Assembly (NCBI GenBank): GCA_033060915.1
Contig: CM065389.1
Coordinates: 18,456,001 to 18,520,000 of the forward strand
DNA length: 64,000 nucleotides
From: Euryodendron excelsum
Taxonomy: Eukaryota > Streptophyta > Magnoliopsida > Ericales > Pentaphylacaceae
Reading direction: 5' to 3'
Positions 34,601-45,109 of the stretch are shown in pieces. Every line of letters starts with the position of its first letter. The first letter of the stretch is position 1. A program made the position numbers and the translations under genes. A model generated the notes under the pieces. That model was given only the letters and a program-made list of their open reading frames with translations. It did no database searches and was not told the origin of the DNA.

Positions 34601-37600
34601 TTCCTTCTGATAAGTAGAGATCATCAAAGAAATGGAAACAAGGGGGTGCCATACGTTATAAAAGGGAGATAGAAAAGTGACCAAGGCTTTTTCCTTATTT
34701 CACGTCATTTTGGTCAGCTCCAGTGCATTTAATCCGAACACTTGGGTGCATTATGTGGGGTTCTAGTGCCTTAAACAAATTTAGAAATACTAGGTTATCT
34801 ACACACCAATTTAAGAATTTCTAGGTTACCCATTGCCCGAAACAAACACACCAAGGAAATTCAAGATCATTTTACAGCCGGATGAATCCCGGAAGTATGT
34901 TTCCTTTGTCGCATTTATCTCATTATTGCTTTTAAGTAAGCTTATGAGAAATGTACTATAAACATGTTTAAGTATGGAATCGAAATCATAAGTTAATGTC
35001 TTGACAAGTTTATGTGAGTTTATGAGGTATTTTATCTGCGTGATTGGATAAGTATAATGTTCGTATGCTAAATTAGGACTATGGTATTTTGCATGAAATT
35101 CAGGTTGCAGTGTGCACTCTCACAGAAATTATTTAAATATATGCAATAGTCTATGTTATCATTGTTTTTAAATCTAGTGCACCCTCATACATTGATTATA
35201 TTGAAACATCTTCTGGCAATAATCTGTTATGAAATGAGTTGCTATAGGGTAGATATATGTAGGTTCTGTTTTTGCTTTAAAGCATTTCTGCATACACCCA
35301 AGATTTTTATCTGCTTCATAGAGGCTAAGAAACCAACATAGCTACCAAACGCAAGGTCCAGTTCCTTTCCCTATTTATTGTTTGTTTCCTTATCCTTTTT
35401 ATTTTAAACCAAATCTACACAGTTACCACATATCTATTTTGGGAGGTTGCTATTTCAAGAACTTTCCCCGTAAGTCATGCCCCATGTTTACTTCTTAGCC
35501 CTTGTTACAAAGGCTAGGATCTTCTCTAAAGTTATTGTGTGCTTGCTGTCAAACTTAGGTTATTACATTTTTTCCCAGCAAGTAAAGTTATATCATCATA
35601 TCAACTACATGTGTAAATACTTTCTGCCCCAAAGTGATTGGGGAGATCTTTCTTTACTTATACTTGATCTGGTGACAAAACAGGTTTCACAAAGATGGTT
35701 AAAATGTATTTGGTATATTTTCATTGATGTCAGGTGCGTCTAGGATGGCATGATGCCGGTACTTATAACAAGAACATTGAGGAATGGCCACAAAGAGGTG
35801 GAGCTAATGGAAGTCTAAGGTTTGAAGTTGAGCTGAAACATGCAGCCAATGCTGGTAGGTGTCTATATGATTCATAAACTTTTCTTTGCTTGTTTATAGT
35901 TAATGGTGCCTCACAAGCTGGTGATTCAGGTCTTGTAAATGCACTGAAACTTCTTGATTCTATCAAAGACAAATATTCGGGTGTGACATACGCAGATTTA
36001 TTCCAATTGGCTAGTGCTACAGCAATCGAGGTCATTTTTAGTAATGTGGAGTTAATGTGAACAGGAAAACTAATTCAGATTTTGATTCATATTTAGATAC
36101 TGATTTCACCGTTCAATTTCTTTGAAATTACAGGATGCTGGTGGCCCCAAAATCCCTATGAAGTATGGAAGAGTGGATGTGTCTGGTCCTGAGCAATGTC
36201 CAGAAGAAGGAAGGCTTCCTGGTAAGATAATGTCAGCTTTATAGACAATGTATGTGTATGATATCCATGTTTGGCATCCCACTTTTTTAGTTAATGGGCA
36301 GAGTACCCACAATAGTAAACATTAAAAGCATAACATTACCTTCCCCTCTTGCCATATGACAACTCCTTACACAAGCAGTTAAAAGGGCATGGCTACAAAG
36401 GCTAAAGACTTGGAAACTGAGTTTGATTTAGGGATTGAGATTTAACTACGACATGTGTGGTACCTAATAGAATAAAGCTCCATGTGCTGCACGACATTTG
36501 ACAGTGGGCCTTCCTCTGCATCAAGACAAGACTATGTTTTCATAATCCTACATATAGTTGTTTGCCTTTTGATGCTTCTATTGACGTGGAGAATTCTATT
36601 ACCAAAATGCTTTTGCATTTTTCCATGTTTGATAGTCATCTTCCTGGAAATTTTCTATAAAAATTATGGGTAGTTGGTGCTCTAAAACTCTTTCTTTCTT
36701 TTTTCTTTTTTCTTTTTCTTTGGTAAGTGAAAGCTCTTACTTTTTTTGACAGCCATCGAGCCGAGGATAGTGCCTTCTAGCGGTACCTACCCACAATAGG
36801 ATTACATGTTGTTTGATATTTATTGGGGATCAAGTTTCATGAGAATAGGTTTCTGCTGATAATGAATTGCGTTTTTATTTTTGAAAAAATAAAAAAAAAT
36901 CAATTTTATATTCTTCTGTGATCTTACTGGATTTTTTTTTTTACTTCATGGTACCTTTTGGCTTTCATGATTTTGTAGTTCTTCAGATTCATAGTGATAC
37001 TTCTTTCTGTCTGATGCTGATTGTAAACTTGGATCTGCTCTGTTTTGGAGACTAACTTTCGAAGTTTAAATCTCATGTTTAGCTGCAGGGCCCCCTGCTC
37101 CTGCTGCTCATCTGCGTGATGTTTTCTACAGGATGGGATTGAATGACAAGGTTACAATTATCAAAGTATCAGTTGATCTTCAGATGTCATGTTGATTTCT
37201 GTGTTGTGTACTATCGAGCTGTTTGGCTTGCAGGAAATAGTTGCACTCTCAGGTGCACACACACTGGGAAGGTCCAGACCAGAACGCAGTGGTTGGGGCA
37301 AGCCAGAGACGAAGTACACAGTAAGTAATCGGTTTTAAGGCATGTTGAGAATGCAGAATAACATGTGGTTTAGAGCAACTTGAATTGGAAACCATCAATA
37401 CCTCACAGTACTTAGCACGGATAATCTGTTATTGTTGTCATAAGCTAGTTACTATCCTGTTATTGTTGAATAATGGGCCACACACATGGTTTTGTAAATA
37501 AGCTTAGCACAGATAATCTGTTACTGTTGTCATAAGCTTGTTACTATCCTGGTATTGTTGGTATAAAGAAGGAATGCTGAATAATGGGCCACACACATGA

Positions 37601-39004
37601 TTTTGTAAATAAGCTCATGACAAATCTCATTACTTATAAAAAAAATAATAATAAAATTTTAAGGGAGTTAATTACACTTTGCAACCTTACATTTTACACC
37701 AAATCCTATTTCAGGACCTTCACTTTTAATTGTAACAATTAAGCACTTAGACTTCTAATTTGTTATAATGCCAACCTTTTATTTGAAAAATTAACAGAAA
37801 ATTCACATGTGATAGCCACATGGCCTTTTTTAAGGGACAAATATATAAAATTCAACCCTTTACCGTCCCAAAAACTCACATATAATGCACATGAGTTGAA
37901 TTGAGAGTTTTTACATGAAGCCTAATTACTTTATATACATCACAGAGTTGATTACACTCTCGATTTTGGAGTGATTTAAGAGAAATTTGTGGTAGATTAT
38001 TAGGAAGGAGTATGATTTTATATATTTGTCCATTGAAAAAGGAAATATGCTTATCATATGCTAATTTTTTGTCTATTTTCTAAACAGAAGTTAGCAGAAG
38101 GTTGATATTGCAACAAATTAGGAATGTAAGGGATTAATTGTTACAATTAAAAGTGAAGGTCTTGAAGTGAGATTTGGTGTAAAGTGCAGGGGTGCAAAGT
38201 GTAATTAACCCTTTTCAAGGCATTGTTGCTGTGTTTTCTAAACCTGGTATAGGTGAAGAACCATTGATCTACTCTTCTGCCTTAGTAGGCTGTAGGGTAT
38301 GCTAATATTTTCAGAGAGATCATGGACTCGGGCTGAAAGCCTTTATATGTGGTCAACTGTCATATACAGCAATGAATCAATTGGTTAAGTAAGCTGATGC
38401 AAAACGACTCTTTTTTGTCTGCTATTCAGATTTTCTGTATATCTGAAATATTGTTTTCTCTTGACTGTGGTTGTATCTGCTTATTCTGTAGTTTCTGTAT
38501 ACAAATGGAATGCAGAACACTTTGCCTTATTCTACTTCCTGAAGTAACATGCCCCAGCTCGGTGCCATGGGGTCCAAAAATGATATCCAAGGATGGATGT
38601 TTTCTCCTTAAGACCCTAATCTAAGGAGAGAGAGCAATAATTTCACTCTATTATATAACCAACAAGGTCCCTCGTCCTCTCCCCCTTCATTTGAAAAAGT
38701 GTGCCCCTCTCTTAGCACAAATGGGAACTTGATCGCTAGAATTTATTATCCCAACTCAAGAAACCACCACAAGAAAAGGATGAAGAAATCCAACGACAAA
38801 GTAAATTCCCTACACTAGACACTCAAAATATCTACTGCATTCACACAAGGGGAGAGGGCTTTCATCTGAATCCCTGTGAAAAGCAAAGAGAATTCCTAGA
38901 TGTCAAATTCTTCACATTTGTGTATACTGCTGTAGGAAACCATTACACCTAAAGTGGATGGCTCAGGGCTTCTACTCTAATGTAGAAATGATAGAGAGCA
39001 CCAA

Positions 39005-39070
<66 letters not shown>

Positions 39071-42000
39071 AGGAGGGGGGGATGCTCAAAACTCAAATAA
39101 CAAATCGTAGTGTGTTAACCACATAAACAAGGCATTGGTTGGGGCCACCTCCACCTCAATGAATAGGCACTTCCAATCTTGATGGATAGCTTAAGTCGTT
39201 TACATTTGTGGCATTATCTGATTTTATACTCTAAAATTCCAGACAAAATAACAAAATATGCATCCTGTGTGGGTGAAAAGGGCAAAATTGATTGCTAGGA
39301 TTACTGGGAGCAAGGAAAATTGCTTGATTCCCCAAATAATATGATTACATAACAGGATTAAATCAGGTAATGGTGAACCTGTAGAAGCCCCAGATAGGAC
39401 AAGCCCAAACAGTAAGATGTAATTGATACATGGACTTCAACGAGTATATTGACAAAGGTGTGTGTCTAGGCGTTAGACCTCACTAAAGCCTAAATCTTAG
39501 AAGATGGGGACTTCACTTTACAGGTATTGAAATGCATTATATGGTATTGTAATTTATGAAGCTATCGTGATTTAAATGGAATTTAAATTAAATGGATGGT
39601 TGTGGAAAAGGGGATCTTTTTAAGTCTCTTCAAGTGGGAAGCAGGAGCCCCTTCTTTGCGATCGTATTTAAGCTTCCTCTTTTTCCATCATCACATCCAA
39701 AGGGTTGGGTGTAGGTACACGTGTCTAGCTCTTTTATGTGGCAGGACACATTAGCGCCAAGACATCTCCTCCTCCTTTATACAATTGGTTCCACGTGACA
39801 GCCTCCTGTAGTGGCACGTGGACCAATGATACATCTCCATTATGCTCTCCTCAGAGGTTGAGCTTTGCTAACTAAGGATAGCGCGAAGAGCGTCTCCTCT
39901 TAGTTAGGGCACTAAGAGGGTCTTCACCCATTCATGGCCACGAGGAACCTCCCTCAGGGCCCTCACCCACATATGGCCTCAAGACACCCCCTTTAGGGCC
40001 CTCGCCCACATATGGCCTCAAGGCACTTTGCTCAACAAGACCCAGGGGATTTTCGCTTGAGAGCACTTCTCCTATGGCCTCGCGCTTGGTACCTCCTGGC
40101 ACGGCTATGGAACCTCTTCGCCGAGCGACCTTTCCTTTGAGTCACTTTTCTATACTTGACCAGAATTCTCCATAAGAGCATCTCCATAACCTAGGTCAGG
40201 AGCAAGACTTAGGGACCCTCTCAGGGTCACCCTCGCGTGGGACCATTAGGAGATCAGTAGATTGGAGTCGAGGGGCCTCATCCCCTCGAGGGCCTCGGCT
40301 CCTTGACCAGTCTGAGAGAAAGAGAGGGAGATCTTCACCAAATACACGCCATCAGAGTATTAATGAAGAAAAGGACAAAGGCATTTAATAAAAGTCACTA
40401 AGCGATTTTCTGCATACCTCTAAGGGGATCTCAACACAGAGCTGTCATTTGAAACATTTGGAATATCGATCTAAGGGGAACTGGCCATCAGACTTGAGCA
40501 CTCACATATTGGTCCAGTCCTCGAGGGCCCCTCACCTATATAAAGGGAGACCTCTCCTCAGACAACAACTACACAAGATCTTCACAAGTCTCTAGTTTCC
40601 TTGGACTATCTGTCACTCTCTCTTTTCCTAGGATTGCCTCAGCTCTCTTTCCTCCACCTTTGGTAGTCCTTTGCCTAGAGACCTCTTTATGCCGGTCTGA
40701 CCCATCATCCCTCAATCCTTCACACACTGGGCTTCCAATTTGGATATCTCTTGATGTAGATCATGCTATAACCTGTGTTGTGTTGATACAGCTAACCTTT
40801 TTGGGGTGGGAGGGGAAAGAAGTTACATGTGACGCGAAGTATACAATGCGAAATAAATTTTTACATGGGCTCATTTTGTTTTATCTCAAATGAAAGTTCT
40901 TACAATGGATGCAATTTCTGCTTATTATGTTTGTAGGTTTTGGACATTCAATGCTTGTATTTAATTTCAATCATAAATAACGTTCATGTTGTATCCAATA
41001 GTTGTCTTACATCTACAACAGTAGGCCAACAAAACCATCTCAGAAGAGTATCATTTTTCTCATTTTGCTCTATGTTGGCCCATCTTCTGTTAATCATAGG
41101 GACCATGACTTGCTTGACGGCCTCATGACTCCTTCCTTTTTCCCACATGCTTGCAATCACTATTAAAGTTCCCCTAGAGTTGCAACCATAATTGTCTTGC
41201 ATCACCACAACAGCAAGTGGGTAATTTGTGTCATCATATATGATCATTTTTGAGATTTAATTACTATTTTTTGGCATCACAGAAAGACGGACCGGGAGCA
41301 CCAGGAGGACAGTCTTGGACAGTGCAATGGCTGAAGTTTGATAATTCCTACTTCAAGGTATGCTATTGAAATACTTGTTCATCGTAAACAAAAAGATGTC
41401 CAGTTCTCTTTGTTCATTGTGATGGATTTGTACAGGATATCAGAGAAAGAAGGGATGAAGATTTATTGGTTTTGCCAACTGATGCTGTTATTTTTGAAGA
41501 TCCATCGTTTAAGGTGAAAGAGAGTTAGGTTCTATTTAAAGAGAAGTTATCTTACTGATTGGTGCACTATGCATTGATGTAAAAGTTGTATTTATACTGC
41601 AGGTATATGCTGAGAAATATGCTGAAGATCAGGATGCATTTTTCAAGGACTATGCTGAGGCTCATGCGAAGCTCAGCAATCTTGGATCCAAATTCGACCC
41701 TCCTGAGGTTTGTTAGCTTGCCTTTAGCCATGCTTCTTTTTTCTATTTAGGATGGTAAATTGTTGTTGATTTAGGATTAAATTTCGTATAAGCTGGAAGA
41801 CTTTCCCTGACTTCATGGTTTTCAAGTCAAAAAATTGTTATTATTTCTTTTGTTCAAATAAATCTATTTTCCATCCATACAAAAGATTTTGTTGTCATTT
41901 GCGTGTATGTGCATACATGTGACGGAGTTCATTAAGCAATTAGGAAATGTCCGAAATAACTTCAGAATGGGGAAGGTTTTCCCTATTTTCTCTCGTTAAC

Positions 42001-42590
42001 ATGCACTTGTGTTCTCCACTTAAATACCTTTGAAAATTTCTTTTATGATTCCTAGTTTCTTGTTGATTGTTGTTTTGGCTTCACTTTATCAATATTTTTT
42101 ATTGATTTCCAAATTCTAGTAACATATCCCAAAAAATCAATTTTCTAAATTCCAATTTGTCTTTGGTGTTGAGTAACTCCTGAATTTTTAATTAGTTGTT
42201 ACACAAGAAATAACAAAGACTTCATATCTATCAATTGTAAGTTTGGCGCAAGACGTCTATTTCGATATTTACCAAAGCAATTGCTATAAGTCATTTGAAC
42301 TTATTTTTGAAAAATACATCATTTGCTTTTTTGCTCTACTAGCTCTTAATATTTCCGCTTTTTCACTTTACCTAAGTCATTAATTCACTGTATTAATTCT
42401 TTTTAGGGAAGATTAAAGGGGAAGTTTACTTGGCATTATTCACACTGGGACTGTCATCCATATCTTTCATTTTTTGCTTCTTGAGAATTTCATAGTCACT
42501 GCAAAGCAAAACTTAAAATTTTGTGGCTTGCTAAGTACTTTAGTTAAATTTGGTGATCAGGGAATCTCAATACATGATGGCTCTGTGTAA
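29363..42590 (+). CDS. sAPX/tAPX: Chloroplast L-ascorbate peroxidase (stromal/thylakoid type), 11 exons to the in-frame stop
   Basis: This haem peroxidase reduces hydrogen peroxide with ascorbate in the chloroplast water-water cycle. Exons that keep one frame with GT-AG borders: 29363-29575, 29681-29821, 35734-35854, 35930-36030, 36134-36221, 37083-37150, 37234-37320, 41283-41357, 41436-41513, 41603-41707, 42561-42590 (TAA). The protein would be 368 residues. Exon 3 carries the distal Arg, Trp and His in [12 protein letters not shown]. Exon 7 carries the proximal His in [14 protein letters not shown]. Exon 8 has the proximal-pocket Trp in [14 protein letters not shown]. Exon 9 has the hydrogen-bonding Asp in LLVLPTDAV. 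The loop [18 protein letters not shown] marks the chloroplast rather than the cytosolic type. The start ATG at 29363 (MAERLSL) has an in-frame alternative at 29405 (MASLCGA). The TAA at 42588 is unexpected (see exon 11). The catalytic domain is complete, so function as a stromal enzyme is likely. Confidence 0.93.
31569..31604. repeat. Uninterrupted run of 36 G
   Basis: A homopolymer of 36 G follows a run of T (31555-31568) in intron 2. Such tracts are rare in plant DNA and are unstable in cloning and sequencing, so the true length is uncertain. Confidence 0.8.
31620..33246. repeat. Direct duplication in intron 2 (two copies about 490 bp, plus a partial third)
   Basis: 31620-32112 and 32749-33246 are diverged direct copies in the same order (TCATATCTTTAGAA, CACACTGATTAA, ATATGGCCCCA, CTTTGCCTTTGTTAAATTCT, CAGTTAACCAAGTTGACCA, GACAGCCATCCTTAAT). 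The offset is about 1.13 kb. Within each copy the second half (AATACCTTCAAT, CATCTTCTTTCTCAG, GGATATTT, AGAATTGCCA) starts again, and a third partial unit follows at about 32065-32200. No coding potential. Confidence 0.75.
33397..34132. mobile_element. hAT-like MITE in intron 2, with 8-bp target duplication
   Basis: TATATTAC occurs at 33389-33396 and 34133-34140. The ends CCAAAAAGCACCGACACTG and CAGTGTCCGTGCTTCTTAG are inverted copies over 19 bases with three mismatches. Eight-base duplications fit the hAT superfamily. The interior has many CGACACGG/GTGTC repeats and no transposase. A second right-end-like sequence (GGTGTCTGTATCTTTGCTTCTTGG, ending about 34262) follows directly, as if two related insertions overlap. 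Confidence 0.65.
37411..37615. repeat. Two-unit tandem duplication in intron 7
   Basis: The unit begins CTTAGCAC-GATAATCTGTT and ends TTTTGTAAATAAGCT. Copy 1 starts at 37411 and copy 2 at 37503 (offset 92). Copy 2 has about 20 extra bases near 37560-37580. Confidence 0.75.
37663..38211. mobile_element. Long-TIR MITE (Mutator-like), copy B, in intron 7
   Basis: The left end GGGAGTTAATTACACTTTGC and right end CAAAGTGTAATTAACCC are inverted copies. The match extends inward through TTTTACACCAAATC, TTTTAATTGTAACAATTAA and AATTTGTTATAATG, over about 110 bp on each side. Copy A at 23662 shares these blocks. The flanking bases (TTTTAA and TTTTCAA) are similar but do not form a clean 9-bp duplication. 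Confidence 0.72.
39009..39064. repeat. (AG)28 microsatellite
   Basis: 56 bases of perfect AG in intron 7, flanked by GAAG and GTGGGGAGG. It is likely to vary in length between individuals. Confidence 0.95.
39380..40740 (+). mobile_element. GC-rich LTR-like insertion in intron 7, possible solo LTR
   Basis: Much more GC-rich than its surroundings. It has a TATATAAA box at 40537-40544 followed by a pyrimidine-rich leader-like stretch, as in LTR promoters. A 29-bp unit with GGCCCTC and CCCACATATGGCCTCAAG repeats twice (about 39955 and 39996). Outer TGTAGAAGCCC and GGGCTTCCA could be the LTR ends, but the flanking five bases do not match, so the borders are unproven. Confidence 0.4.
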
Positions 42591-42635
42591 GCTGCACCGG
42601 AGAAGTTTGTTGCTGCCAAGTACTCATCTGGAAAG
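42561..42635 (+). other. APX exon 11, interrupted by TAA
   Basis: The 75-bp exon keeps its splice borders (GATCAG|GGAATC and GGAAAG|GTTATT) and codes GISIHDGSV, stop, AAPEKFVAAKYSSGK. The TAA at 42588-42590 stands where the family usually has Gln or another residue, and CAA to TAA is a single C-to-T change. Seventeen common C-terminal residues are lost from both isoforms. The stop lies 45 nt before the exon end. Confidence 0.85.
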
Positions 42636-42771
42636 GTTATTATCATAAGTGTTATAGTATCCTTTTAGTCAGTGGAAATTGTCTTGCGCTTTTCTGCTTG
42701 AAAGACTCTTGTGGAGGAAATTTACGTCTGTGCAAAGAGATTTAATTGTTTATTTTTCATGGTTGCTGCAG

Positions 42772-42777
42772 GATTAA
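42772..42777 (+). other. APX exon 12: stromal isoform terminal exon (Asp, stop)
   Basis: After the acceptor GCTGCAG the sequence is GAT TAA. In the spinach and tobacco type of chloroplast APX gene, splicing to this exon adds one Asp and a stop to make the stromal enzyme. The acceptor and codon are preserved here. Confidence 0.75.
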
Positions 42778-42921
42778 AATACGAGTTTCCTTGTTTTCTT
42801 CTGCCGTTTTTTTTAATAACAAGATGAAGATATTATCAAATCCTCTGAACTCACGTCTTAAACTTGGAAGTCTAAATGAAGGAGAAATAAAATTCAATAG
42901 TGTTACTTATTTGAATTGCAG

Positions 42922-43067
42922 AGAGATAGATCGGAGGCTATGAAGCAAAAGATTTGAGCAGAGTATGAAGCAACTGGGGGATGCCCAGATAAGCTTAAAA
43001 CTATTTCCTTAATATCATGATTGTGATTGCAGTTTTGGCATTTTTGACATCTCTGCTCGGGAACTAA
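42922..43067 (+). pseudogene. APX exon 13: thylakoid membrane-anchor exon, broken
   Basis: After the acceptor AATTGCAG the exon reads RDRSEAMKQKI and then TGA (42955-42957), where Arg (CGA) is expected, followed by AEYEATGGCPDK. A deletion of about 4 bp near 42997-43003 shifts the frame. Beyond it the membrane-helix codons are still readable in the shifted frame (IMIVIAVLAFLTSLLGN) up to TAA 43065-43067. In related genes this exon anchors APX to the thylakoid. Here neither change allows a thylakoid form. Confidence 0.85.
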
Positions 43068-45109
43068 TTTGTTTCTTTTTGGTATATATTATCAAAATTG
43101 CATTGCTAATATGCTTTGGCTTATTTAGCAATGTTTTAATCGTAGTTTATGTTACATTTGTTTGACATACCATAGTAGGTATTTTGAATAAGCTGAGCAC
43201 CTCTTACGAAGTCAGACTTGCTAGTAAGTTCCAAGCTGAGTTCATGGTTTTAGAGTTATGATGCGGTAGCTCATTTTCTTGGTAAATTTTGAGGATCTAA
43301 GTTTTGGGCTTGTGGGGCATTTGATGAGTGCACAGGGTTGTCTAATCATAGGCTCATTGGCATTCTGAGGTAACAAGGTCTTGTCAAATCCGAGTTCTTC
43401 CTAGACTTAATCAAATGATTAATGAGTTCACCTTTGAAGGATTTGGGTAATCAAAGAAGCATTTGAGGCCAACTTATCGATAGGTGGGTCTGTTGCTTTT
43501 GTTTCTTGACATTCTTATTGACGACATTTTTTCCTCAGAAAATTAGATAGAAAATGTCATTTCTGAGGTTCTGGTGCGACCTGATAAATGCATGTGCTTT
43601 AAAAAAATTGTCGCGCATTTCTAATATGAGAGAGGGAAAAAAAAGGAAAGAAAATGGAAATATTTGCTTGAGTTCTGCAACATCGCCTCACCATGTTGAA
43701 AATGGGTTGGTGTCGGACCCGAGACCTACTCTACTTCCAAAGAGGAGGTGACACTGAAGGAGAAAATAAGGACTATCTGCTCTAGGTAAATTGCCAACTG
43801 AACAGAGGGTAGATTCTAGTGAATTACTCAATCTAGTCGGCTACTTGAGGTTTGACCAAATGAATAGGCTACATGCAATGAATTCGAGAACTTGGGATAA
43901 AAGCTCTATGAAGACGTGTGTAAGTAACTAGAAGGGCAGTTTGAATTCCATGCAACAGACTGATCTTTGAATTGAAAGTGTTATATTCAGTTATCAAAAA
44001 AAAAAAATAAAGTGTTATTTTCGCCACCATGCACGTGCCATTTCTTAGACTACTCTACATATATATATATATATATATACATATTTGTTCCATCCATTTA
44101 TGCAATTTTTCTTTGCCATAGCCGAACTTCAATTTAGATTATGAGAAAAGAGATCTAAGGCCTATAGGCAATGTTTGTTAAGGCCATTTGATTGAACTAC
44201 TAATCACGCTTTCATAAAAGAGGGTTGAAATAACTAACACTGAGAGTGGCCTTTTATTTTGCATACACAGCCCTAGAACATATTTAGATTATATGAGTTC
44301 AACTACCACATTGCTCCATGTGATTATGAGGTTCATAAATAATTTCACATTTCAAAATGTTCTCTCTCTCTCTCTCTCTCTCTCTCTTAATCAATTTAGA
44401 TTGTGGGAGGAGAGATCTAAACCTGACGGCCTTCTAACAGACAGATTATGGAGGTTCAACTACTCCATTGCACCATGTGGTTATGAGGTCCTTTTATTCG
44501 GGGTTGTTAATTATTTTCACACTTCAAAATGATCTAAGAACATTTTTGTTCTTTCTTTTTCTTTGTGAAAAATAACATAGTGTATTAGCAAATGGCTATC
44601 TGTTAATTATCTGAATTTTCAAAAACTGCCAATAGTACATCATTTTTACATCGTACTTATTGTTATAAAAAAAATTTGTTAGAATTTTTCAATATTGAAA
44701 TTAAAAATTTTCATCTCAAGTAATTTGTTAAATTATCTATGCTCACGTTACGGTTCTAGATAATATCTAGTTTTTTTTTTTTTTTTTAATTATAAAAGGA
44801 GAGATAATCAGTACTTTATTCCTTTGAAAGGAAGTGTAAAATTAAGTGACTCATCGTCATAATAGCTATTGATTGCTGTCAAAGTAATGTACTTATATTG
44901 GTTAAACGTACACTAATAGAAAAATAATTAAATGCTCCTGAAGCATCACGTCATTTTTGTTACATTGTTCATATAGTGGTAGGACTATTTACAAGGTACG
45001 GTATTGGAGGGATTCACTCTATGTGCGTGAAAGAGCAAGAATACATGGTGCTTTAAGAACACTGAATCATTTGTCACCCTAATAACATTGTTGCAAAATC
45101 AAAGTTTTG
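43068..45109. other. 3' flank of the APX gene, no further gene
   Basis: It should include the 3' UTR of the APX transcripts, but no poly(A) site can be fixed. Microsatellites: (TA)n at about 44060-44080 and (CT)n at 44361-44388. T-run at 44772-44787. Two related blocks, near 44290-44350 and 44448-44530, share CTCCAT-TG-CCATGTG-TTATGAGGT and TTTCACA-TTCAAAATG, suggesting a local duplication. Confidence 0.5.

Larger units (their letters stand above)
29822..35733 (+). other. APX intron 2, 5.9 kb, enlarged by repeats
   Basis: The donor is CTG|GTAATA after HPIL and the acceptor is GTCAG|GTGCGT before VRLGW, both phase 0. Most exons of this gene are about 100 bp, so this intron is unusually long. 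It contains a duplicated block (31620-33246), a poly-G tract (31569-31604) and a hAT-like MITE (33397-34132). A short frame at 34320-34571 shows no known domain. Confidence 0.85.
37321..41282 (+). other. APX intron 7, 4.0 kb, enlarged by insertions
   Basis: It lies between AAGTACACA|GTAAGT and CATCACAG|AAAGAC, both phase 0. It holds a tandem duplication (37411-37615), a Mutator-like MITE (37663-38211), an AG microsatellite (39009-39064) and a GC-rich LTR-like block (39380-40740). Removing these leaves a more usual intron. Confidence 0.85.

Noticed and set aside
37654..38220. 9-bp target duplication around the intron 7 MITE
   Set aside because: AAATTTTAA and TTTTCAAGG do not match without an indel, so no duplication is claimed.
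39380..40737. A proven solo LTR with target duplication
   Set aside because: The TG and CA ends can be proposed but the five flanking bases differ (GAACC and ATTTG), so it was kept only as a low-confidence LTR-like block.
44058..44388. TA and CT runs as regulatory elements
   Set aside because: They are simple microsatellites with no supporting context.
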